Shown piece after piece: positions 6,435 to 13,290 of a DNA stretch of 18,999 nucleotides (positions are counted from its first letter, which is position 1; each line of letters begins with the position of its first letter). Under the pieces are notes generated by a model, which was not told the DNA's origin, did no database searches, and saw only the letters and a list, made by a program, of their open reading frames with translations. Made by a program: the position numbers and the translations under genes. The stretch covers positions 1-18,999 of the forward strand of contig RMBW01000256.1 of NCBI GenBank assembly GCA_004009845.1, read 5' to 3'. This DNA is from Davidsoniella eucalypti (Eukaryota > Ascomycota > Sordariomycetes > Microascales > Ceratocystidaceae).

Positions 6435-7936
6435 ATCAAATCATCCTCATCAGTAGCCGGGCGGTGCGTGTTGGTAGAGGCTGTAAGGGTCTAAGGCCCT
6501 GGTTGGTTTGGCTAAGCTTGATCTAAGCCTATGCAAAACGGTTATAAATAGGGACGTCTTCCCGCCGTTATTCCAACAGATAATAGTCCTTCTCTCCATC
6601 GGCCACAATCTAATCTCTCCTTTCTAAGATTGTTGGCCTCGTCCCTCCTTAGATCGTCTCAGAGGCCACCACGGCGGTGCTTTCGGACGAGGGCAGCAGG
6701 CGATCCATCATCAGGTGGTCCGTTTTCGCAAGTTCTTCACGTACCGCAGGGCGGACTTCATCGCGTATGGCCGTCTTCACAGCGCTGTTGATTGCGTTGA
6801 CCAGCACCTTGTTGGTCTTAGGTCCTTGTAGAGTTCGACGCGAGGGACATTGATTAGCGATATGTCCGGGCTGCGAGCAGATGAAACAAATTCCTTCTCG
6901 TAGCATGCGACTGCGTTCAGTAGGGTTGAGACGTGGCCTGTCATTACGGGGTTGCTGCGTTTGACGGGGAGCATTGCTTCGTGAGGGGGCTCGGCACGCG
7001 CTCTCCAGTTGTCGCTGTCTCGGTATTGGGTAGGACGTGAGGTCTTCTTCGTGTAAGGACCGTAGTAATCATGGTGGCGGCTGAAATGGTCGAGCAGGCT
7101 CTCAGTGACTTCCCTGTAAGTAGGCAGGCTCCAGAGGATGGTGGTTTTGACCACTAGCTCTTCCCGTGTGGCGCGACGTAGGAGGTCGATGAGCATGTCG
7201 TCGTCTTGCATACCTGCGGCCAGAGCTAACCCTTCGAAACGGTTGAAGAAGTCGAGGAATGATTCGTGGGACTCCTGGCGGGCACCAAAGAAAGCAGTGC
7301 GGGCTTGCGACTTACGGGCACGGCTGCGGAACATGAGGTCGAGTTTGTCTAGCAGCTTGTCGTATGAGCCTGGCTGGTCGCTAATGGAGACGAAGAACTC
7401 GTTGAGTTTGGCGCGTGTGTCGGTGCCCAGTCGGCTGAACAGGTAAGCAGTTCGGGCCAGCTCGTCGCCTATGGCTCGACCGTCGATTCGCATCTTGAAA
7501 ATTGCTAAGGTGCGCCAGTTTTCGTATTCCGCGTGGGTGCCTCCAAATTCGATTAGGTGAGGCTGAGATGGGCGGACGCGGCTACGGGATCTCGAACGTC
7601 TTCTAGTAGTGACGGCAGTAGTTGGGACGGGAGGCATGACGGGAGCGGTAGGTTCAGTGTGGTTGCCTATGACTAATTGGGACAGAAGCGAAACAGTGTC
7701 TTTTAGTTCCCTAAGTTCGTTGAGCAGCGCATTGTCGGCGGGCTGGGGAGCGCGTGAATGGGCAGGGCCAGGAGAACGCGTCGGCTGGCGGCCGCGTGAT
7801 GGGGGGCGCGACGCGTGGCGGACAGACATTCCCATGCTTTCGGCCAGACGGGCCAAGTCAGAGTCGGGGGAAGGGTGCTGGCTGACGGAAGGGCGACGAC
7901 GAGAATGGGTATCTACACCGGGGGCAAAGTGGGATA
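6425..7936 (-). pseudogene. gag: Element D gag (capsid and zinc knuckle), interrupted
   Basis: The visible frame starts at the A' junction (7936) with an Arg/Ser/Pro-rich linker and DLARLAESM. It continues through an SRSRSR stretch into a capsid-like region (FGGTHAEYENWRTL...KMRIDG...AKLNEFF). One CCHC knuckle, CFICSQPGHIANQC, lies at 6887-6847. The true N-terminus is beyond A'. One base appears missing in the G5 run at 6985-6989, which shifts the frame between the capsid part and the knuckle part. A solo B LTR (6482-6661) splits the tail. Removing the LTR and one GAGGC copy leaves an in-frame end that reads DEDDLMDF and stops at the frameshift cassette. Gag is only loosely similar to that of the complete A element, although the pol proteins are close. 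Confidence 0.9.
6482..6661 (+). repeat. Solo family B LTR with TSD GAGGC
   Basis: This 180-bp B LTR has one extra base relative to the other copies (TAATCTCTCC stretch) and an altered end (GATCGTCTCA). Perfect GAGGC duplications flank it at 6477-6481 and 6662-6666. It sits near the 3' end of element D gag in the opposite orientation. Its interior has been lost by LTR-LTR recombination. Confidence 0.95.
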
Positions 7937-8117
7937 TGAGACGATATACGAGGAGTTGCGATGAAAACTGGTCGTAAAAGAATAGTTCGATTGAGACCGA
8001 TGAAGGAGAAAGAGAAACTAAGACTAATAATCGGCGGGAATAGGTCCCTACTTATAGCCGATTCTAGTACTGACAAGGAATGCCTTGGCTAACCTTACTA
8101 GGCCTTAGTCTCTTACA
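7937..8117 (-). repeat. 3' LTR of A'
   Basis: This 181-bp LTR is identical to the A LTRs at 1199, 12597 and 18788. It is inserted in the N-terminal part of element D gag. Confidence 0.95.
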
Positions 8118-8292
8118 ATAGTCTCCCCCCCCATCGGCAGAAAAATTACACTAATTTTACGTCTAAACATACAAAAAACACCCCTGTAGCATGGTGTATA
8201 CAAACTTAAAACCGTATAGTACCCTGGTACTCAATATCCAAAAACAGAAATAACTCCAGAAACAGAAATAACTCCAAAATAGGTCAGCAATC
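8118..8292 (-). other. PPT and 3' untranslated region of A'
   Basis: On the minus strand the PPT is a run of G followed by AGACTAT directly before the LTR, preceded by TTTTTCTGCCGAT. Upstream is AT-rich sequence without coding potential. The matching region in the complete A element (12778-12947) differs by a handful of substitutions and indels. Confidence 0.8.
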
Positions 8293-8347
8293 TTATCCTG
8301 CAGACGCTCGGGTGTGCAGGTGACCAAGGTGGTGCAGCCAATATTGC
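8293..8347 (-). pseudogene. pol: Last codons of A' pol
   Basis: The frame reads WLHHLGHLHTRASAG and stops at TAA (8295-8293). The complete A element lacks one G here and misses this stop, so A' probably shows the original pol end, downstream of the chromodomain. The rest of A' pol is separated by the C insertion. Confidence 0.65.
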
Positions 8348-8526
8348 TGTCAGGGGCTAAGGCCCAGTTGGTATTTGGCTAAGTAAGATACTTAGCCAGA
8401 TAAACGGTTATAAATAGGGACCTATTCCCGCCGTATTCCAACAGATATTAGTCTTTCTCCTTCATCGGTATCAATCGAAGTCTTTACTCTAGATTGCTTG
8501 CTATTGCCTCTTCCTAGTTCGTGTCA
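8348..8526 (+). repeat. 5' LTR of element C (179 bp)
   Basis: The LTR has TG...CA ends. The core promoter GTTATAAATAGGGAC, then CTATTCCCGCCG, is shared with families A and B. The predicted transcript start ATCGGTATCAA is at 8464-8474. No second copy lies in the window, so the boundary rests on the TG/CA ends, the PBS distance and the break in A' similarity at 8348. Confidence 0.88.
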
Positions 8527-8528
8527 TT

Positions 8529-8539
8529 TTGATACCGAT
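8529..8539 (+). promoter_or_regulatory. Self-priming PBS of element C
   Basis: TTGATACCGAT starts 2 nt after the LTR end and is the exact complement of ATCGGTATCAA at 8464-8474. The spacing matches that in families A and B. Confidence 0.86.
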
Positions 8540-8559
8540 CTACCATCGTTCTCGTTCTT

Positions 8560-8700
8560 CGCACCCTACTGTGCACCTTGTTCTCTCACGCTATTCGTGA
8601 CCATCACTCTACTCGCACCCTACTGTGCACTCCATTGTCTCACGCTATTCGTGACCATCGTTCCCGCACCCTACTGTGCCCTCACTTCGCTATCTCGCTG
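8560..8700 (+). repeat. Leader tandem repeat and hairpin array of element C
   Basis: Two and a half copies of a 51-54-bp repeat start at 8560, 8614 and 8665. Each full copy holds two small hairpins. Type 1 is GCAC-CCTACT-GTGC, at 8561-8574, 8615-8628 and 8666-8679. Type 2 is TCACG-CTATT-CGTGA, at 8586-8600 and 8640-8654. Pyrimidine-rich linkers separate them. There is no AUG between the predicted transcript start and gag. The layout resembles the leader array of family A although the sequence does not. Confidence 0.8.
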
Positions 8701-8726
8701 ATTAACGCGTCCACCTTACTTGCACC

Positions 8727-10712
8727 ATGTTGCAACTTTTCCTCCTTCACCTCTGGGCTGCCATCCTTGGAGCCCATCACGGCACCGCCGAAGGCCTCGC
8801 CCTCGCATTCCTCGCAATTGCCTTTACCCACTTCATGCTAGACATCACGCGCCGCTTCTTGCTGGCCTTCAAGCCGCGCCATGTCGTCACCCCCTTTCTC
8901 CACCAGAGACGCCTCTGGAAACACCAGGGCTGGTGCTATTTAGCCCTGTTCAAACGCTCTGAGCGACCCCGTCTGGCCAAACTACTTGGCCCCTTTCCCG
9001 CAGGCCCTGCCATCCTCGCACACGCTGCCCACTTTCATGACCACCTGCACTGTATGTCCATCTCCACGGATATAATCGGTCACATTGTGCCCGGTCAAAG
9101 CAGCCTCAGGTCCCCGCGCAGCGCCCAGATTCTCCTGTCACGATTTCTTAGCAACCCTCACATCCTCGGCTTCGGCGCGTCCTCCAGCAAAGACATCCCC
9201 ATACGCACCAAGGAGAACACCCCTAAAGTCAAAATCGAAGCCCCTCGTCGCTCTCTAAGCGGTCACCCCCTGCCAGGCGCATACTCCGACGATACAGCAG
9301 GCGTCTTCGAAGTTCTGTCCGCCAAATACCAAGCTGCCCTCGATAAAGCCCAACTGGATCCAACCGAATGGATATCACCCACTGCGCCAAGATGGGACTT
9401 CCAGTTCCACCACAACTTCAAAGTCGCAGAGATCCAGATGGCCGCACTCCAGGGCATGGCAGAACGCTCAGCCCCCGAATTCAAGGACCCTGCACGCACT
9501 GCTGAAGTACTGGACAACCTAGGCCGAGACATCCTCGAGCTCCTCGGTGGCAAATACGAAGACCCAGCCAACGACAACTTAGTAGACCTCAACCAGCTCG
9601 ACGACTTAGAGGACAGACTCAAACCTCTCAACCTACGTCTCGCCCCTATCCGCGAACACGCCCCCACGCCTCCAGAGAAAAGGCTCACAACAACACCAGC
9701 ATTCCCTCCTACAGCTCACGGGATCGCCTTACTACCCCCTCGCGACGACCAGCTTGCCCGCCGCAAAGATGTTATCGACGCAGTCCGCAAGTTCGACGGC
9801 ACCTTCGATTACGCCACCTGGAAGATGGAGCTTAACGAGAAATTTCTCGTGGACTCTTACCGCTTCTACTCAACCAGAGACCAGCTGGCGTACACGATGA
9901 ACGCCCTGTCGACGGAGATCAAGGAACAAGTTCGCACCAAGTACCTCGAATGCCTCCCCATGAACACCGGCTTCCAGGCCTTCCTCTCTTACCTTGACTC
10001 GCGATACGACGACCCCGACCGAGCGAGACTTGCCAACCGCGAATTGCTGAAGCTCAAGCAAGGCCCTACCGAGACATTCGAATCCTTTACCAACCGTCTC
10101 TGCTCCCTGCGCGACAAAGCCCATTTCTACGACCATAACACCCTCCTCTCCGTCCTCCAAGAAGGCCTCCACCTGGACATGCAAGTGCACTTAGCCAACA
10201 TGTTCCATATCAGACCACTAGACGAAATGATCTCACAGATGCGCCCAGTCGCCCGCATCAAGGAAAGCGCCCTCGCCAAAGCCAAGGCCATAAACTCCAA
10301 CCACTGGCGTTCAAACCCCTCGCCGACACCATCTCGTACGCCCGCGCCCAAATCACAAACCTCCTCAACCGACAGGCCCTGCTATCACTGCCGCCAAACA
10401 GGCCACTACGCCTCCATGTGCCCTCTCACGCCCTGCCAGTACTGCAGCAGCCAAGCACATCCCTCAGGCACATGTCCTACGGCCGTATCCTGCTCTGCCT
10501 GCCAACGCAAGGGTCACACCGCTACTAACTGCCGTTCCAAGTCTCGCGCCTCTCGCCCTTCGGTCAAGGCCAACGCCGTCAGCACGGCCCCTAGCTTCTC
10601 CCTGGATGACGTCCGCGCTCTTATTAGCGAGCAAATGTCAACCTCACAGCCACGCGCCCAGGGAGCCACTACCACTAACGTGACGGATACAGGAGATCTC
10701 ATGGATTTTTAG
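8727..10712 (+). CDS. gag: Gag of element C with hydrophobic N-terminus and three zinc knuckles
   Basis: This intact 661-codon ORF starts at the first AUG of the predicted transcript. Residues 1-40 contain two hydrophobic stretches (LQLFLLHLWAAILGA and GLALAFLAIAF onward), followed by basic TRRFLLAFKPRH, so Gag is probably membrane-anchored. A block beginning GWCYLALFKR (Trp69) to about residue 125 is conserved with family A Gag, where the Trp is residue 70. A capsid-like region follows (about 330-520; FDGTFDYATWKMELNEKF, ETFESFTNRL). Three CX2CX4HX4C knuckles lie at about 552-565, 570-583 and 589-602. The end is DTGDLMDF, with the stop inside the slippery site. The usual role is particle assembly and RNA packaging. 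Gag is much longer than a plain capsid-nucleocapsid Gag because of the N-terminal extension. Confidence 0.93.
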   Translation: MLQLFLLHLWAAILGAHHGTAEGLALAFLAIAFTHFMLDITRRFLLAFKPRHVVTPFLHQRRLWKHQGWCYLALFKRSERPRLAKLLGPFPAGPAILAHAAHFHDHLHCMSISTDIIGHIVPGQSSLRSPRSAQILLSRFLSNPHILGFGASSSKDIPIRTKENTPKVKIEAPRRSLSGHPLPGAYSDDTAGVFEVLSAKYQAALDKAQLDPTEWISPTAPRWDFQFHHNFKVAEIQMAALQGMAERSAPEFKDPARTAEVLDNLGRDILELLGGKYEDPANDNLVDLNQLDDLEDRLKPLNLRLAPIREHAPTPPEKRLTTTPAFPPTAHGIALLPPRDDQLARRKDVIDAVRKFDGTFDYATWKMELNEKFLVDSYRFYSTRDQLAYTMNALSTEIKEQVRTKYLECLPMNTGFQAFLSYLDSRYDDPDRARLANRELLKLKQGPTETFESFTNRLCSLRDKAHFYDHNTLLSVLQEGLHLDMQVHLANMFHIRPLDEMISQMRPVARIKESALAKAKAINSNHWRSNPSPTPSRTPAPKSQTSSTDRPCYHCRQTGHYASMCPLTPCQYCSSQAHPSGTCPTAVSCSACQRKGHTATNCRSKSRASRPSVKANAVSTAPSFSLDDVRALISEQMSTSQPRAQGATTTNVTDTGDLMDF

Positions 10713-10738
10713 ACAGTCGGGATAAATCGCGCCCCGAC
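10703..10738 (+). promoter_or_regulatory. -1 frameshift cassette of element C
   Basis: Slippery heptamer GGATTTT (10703-10709) in gag phase G GAT TTT is followed by the stop TAG (10710-10712). A spacer of 6 nt in all precedes a 6-bp stem, GTCGGG (10716-10721) with CCCGAC (10733-10738), which closes an 11-nt loop. The -1 frame is open from before the heptamer into protease. GGAUUUU is a known -1 slippery heptamer in some plant RNA viruses. Confidence 0.85.
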
Positions 10739-12596
10739 CAGGGGGGATTAATTGGTGACCAGATAGTTGAAACTGAGATGGGGGCTTTAGGAAATTACTT
10801 AGACGTAAGTTTAGGAAGTTATTCTACGAAAGCCCTCGTCGACAGCGGATGCCTCACCGTCGCCGTCATTCCCCCGCGTCTCCTCCACCTTGCTACCCTC
10901 ACACACCCTATCTCCGAACGGGTCATCGTCCAAGTCACTACGCTGGACAACCCCCCACTCATCGACACCATCGCCGAACTCCCCCTGACCATCAACGGCC
11001 ACACGGAAACCATTTGGGCCTACGTGGTTCCCGGCCAGTCCGAAGACATAATTCTAGGACAAAGATGGTTAGTTAACAACGACGTTCGGCTCAGGCCCAG
11101 GACTCAGGAAATTACAATCTTACCAGCAGAAGAGTTAACTGCTGAGGAATTCTACAAGCTCTGTGGAAGTGCGGATAACCCGCATATTTATAGAGCTTCG
11201 CTAGAGAATATCAAGATTGCACTCGCACACAAAGACAAGTCCCGTCCCCACTTGCCGGATTGGTTAGAACCTGTTGCCTCGGCTTTTGACCCCAAATTAG
11301 CCACTACGTTACCTCCGCATCGACCAGGGATAGACCTGGAAATCAAGTTGAAACCAGGCGCCACGGTACCTACCCAATCACTCTACCCTGTCACGCGCGC
11401 GAACTCCTAGTCCTACAAAAGACCCTAGAAGGTCTCAAGCAGTCTCAGTTCATAGGACCAGCCAACTCCGAATATGGCTCGTCCGTACTGTTTGTCAATA
11501 AACCAGGAGGTGGTGTACGCTTTTGCATCGACTATCGTGGTGTTAATGATGCGTCTATCAAGGATAAGTACCCCCTACCACTTATGGGAGAAACTCTCCA
11601 ACGCATCGCGAGCTCCGAATGGGTTTCAAAGGTCGACGTGATCTCCGCCTTCCACAGGATTCGCATAGCCCCAGGCTCTGAACACATAACAGCTTTTAGA
11701 ACACCCCTGGGTGCCTTCCAGTGGAACGTCGTCCCTTTCGGCTTAACCAACGCCCCTGCTGCCTTCCAGAGACGCATCAACGGAGTCCTCGACAAATGGC
11801 ACGGTATCAGCTGCGACGCCTACATTGACGATGTGTGCATCTATTCTAAGGGCTCGCTCCAAGACCATCGCAACCTCGTCCTGGAAATAGTCTCTGCCCT
11901 CGACAAGGCCGACCTCCAACTCGACATCAAGAAATGCGAGTTCGCAGCCAAGGAGATCAAGTTCCTAGGCTTCCTAGTCGGCCCTGGTATCGGCATAAGG
12001 GCAGACCCCGAAAAGACTGAAGCCATTCGTAATTGGGAGCGCCCCTACACTCTAACCGAACTCCGCCGCTTTATTGGTTTCATAAACTTCTATAGGGACT
12101 TCGTCCCGCGCATATCCGACACCCTTGCGCCATTAACCAACCTAACTAAAAAGGACACCCCCTTTGTTTGGTCCCCTGCCTGCGACCAGGCCTTCCACAG
12201 CATCAAGGATGCCTTCATCTCTCCTCCTCTACTAGCCCCCTACGACCCTGACAGGGAAACAATCCTCTCCGCCGACTCCTCAGGCTATGCTCTAGGCGCT
12301 GAACTCACCCAGCGCGGCCCTGACGGACATCACCACCCCATTGCCTTCCTATCTAGGAAACTCACGCCAGCAGAATCCAACTATCCCATCCATGACAAGG
12401 AAATGCTGGCTATCTACTGGTCCATTCGTCAGTGGAGACACTTCCTGCTAGGTATACACTTCACGGTCTTCACCGACCATCGCAACCTGGAGTTCTTCAG
12501 GACCAAAAGGTCCTTAGCAGAAAGGCAGCGCCGCTGGGGATACGAACTGTCGGACTTTTCCTTTGAGCTTAAACACCGTCCTGGAACAGACCAAGT
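10706..12596 (+). pseudogene. pol: Element C pol: protease, RT, RNase H (interrupted)
   Basis: The -1 frame from the slippery site reads FLDSRDKSRPDQ and then QIVETEMGALGNYLD, entering the aspartic protease with VDSG (DSG at 10841-10849) and IWAYVVPGQSEDIILGQRW. One base is missing in the CG run near 11395-11401, giving a premature TAG at 11408-11410; the next frame continues with ELLVLQKTLEGL. RT follows with PGGGVRFCIDYR, WVSKVDVISAFHRI, PFGLTNAPAAFQ and YIDD at 11821-11832. RNase H shows SADSSGYALG, DKEMLAIYWSIR and TDHRNLEFF. The A element enters after RPGTDQ, and the continuation VIPDALSRR is found from 18969. Without the insertion and the one-base loss this would be a full-length pol. 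Confidence 0.92.
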
Positions 12597-12777
12597 TGAG
12601 ACGATATACGAGGAGTTGCGATGAAAACTGGTCGTAAAAGAATAGTTCGATTGAGACCGATGAAGGAGAAAGAGAAACTAAGACTAATAATCGGCGGGAA
12701 TAGGTCCCTACTTATAGCCGATTCTAGTACTGACAAGGAATGCCTTGGCTAACCTTACTAGGCCTTAGTCTCTTACA
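12597..12777 (-). repeat. 3' LTR of the complete A element
   Basis: This 181-bp LTR with TG...CA ends is identical to the 5' LTR at 18788. It is preceded on the left by target duplication CAAGT within C pol. Confidence 0.97.
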
Positions 12778-12804
12778 ATAGTCTCCCCCCCATCGGCAGA
12801 AAAA
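12778..12804 (-). promoter_or_regulatory. Polypurine tract of the complete A element
   Basis: On the minus strand a T-run and CTGCCGAT are followed by a seven-G run, AGACTAT and then the LTR. The block is shared with A' (8118 onward) and, with small changes, with the B element (5354-5382). Confidence 0.85.
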
Positions 12805-12947
12805 TTACACTAATTTTACGTCTAAACATACAAAAACACCCCTGTAGCATGGTGTATACAAACTTTAAACCGTGTAGTACCTTGGTACTCGTATTATCAA
12901 AACAATAACTCCAGAAACAGAAATAACTCCAAAATAGGTCAGCAATC
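12805..12947 (-). other. 3' untranslated region of the complete A element
   Basis: This AT-rich stretch lies between the inferred pol stop (TAA at 12950-12948, by comparison with A') and the PPT. It matches the same region of A' with a few differences. A reading frame can be followed through it in this copy only because one G upstream is missing. I see no further motif. Confidence 0.65.
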
Positions 12948-13099
12948 TTATCCTGCAGACGCTCGGTGTGCAGGTGACCAAGGTGGTGCAGCCAATATTG
13001 CTGCCTTAGCCTACCATCAGTGGACTGCGTGTGTCCATACTCGTACCATGGTCCTCTGCGGGCCATCCTCTGGTAGCAACCAGCAGTGTAAAGGGATTG

Positions 13100-13290
13100 G
13101 AGGGTCACGTTCCAATTCTTTTTCGTCTTCTCCGTGAAGACCAACCATGCTGCAGTGTCCTTCACGTGTTCCAATGGTTCCCAGGTAGCATCTTGGTAAC
13201 CTTCCATTTGACCAAGGCTTGCGTGTGTCCATGGCGGTACGTTGCTTGACGATTGCTTCCACTCTGTACTCGCCTGTTTCCACAGAGTCG
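13100..13290 (-). pseudogene. Chromodomain at the end of A pol (frame-broken)
   Basis: The pieces GEYRVEAIVKQR, HTQALVKWK and GYQDATWEPLEHV appear in three successive frames in the right order and spacing for a chromodomain: a first strand with Tyr, a VKWKGY-like core and the WEP...V motif. In chromoviruses this domain sits behind integrase and directs integration to marked chromatin. Two frame changes break it in this copy. Element D has lost this region, and in C it lies outside the window. Confidence 0.82.

Larger units (their letters stand above)
2075..7936 (-). mobile_element. Element D, Ty3/gypsy element truncated at both visible ends
   Basis: This minus-strand element holds gag (7936 down to 6425), a -1 frameshift site, protease/RT start (to 5562) and RT/RNase H/integrase (4188 to 2075). 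It is split by a B element (4189-5561) and a solo B LTR (6482-6661). Its pol closely resembles that of the complete A element, but its gag is clearly diverged, so it is a sister family. The 3' end (integrase tail, any chromodomain, 3' LTR) is lost at 2075. The 5' end of gag is interrupted by A' at 7937, and the rest should lie beyond the right edge. Having been hit by several insertions, it is the oldest element here. Confidence 0.92.
7937..8347 (-). mobile_element. Family A copy A', 3' end only
   Basis: This fragment reads (minus strand) the last codons of pol, the 3' untranslated region, the PPT and the 3' LTR. It is nearly identical to 12597-13005 of the complete A element. It is cut on the right by the C element's LTR at 8348, inside the end of pol. 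On the left it abuts element D gag; the left 5-mer is GGATA (7932-7936). The 5' portion of A' should lie beyond the right edge of the window, after C ends. Confidence 0.9.

Noticed and set aside
8727..10712. Reading the N-terminal part of C Gag as a host membrane protein captured by the element
   Set aside because: A matching extension with the same GWCYLALFKR block is present in family A at the same distance from the start, so it belongs to the element lineage.
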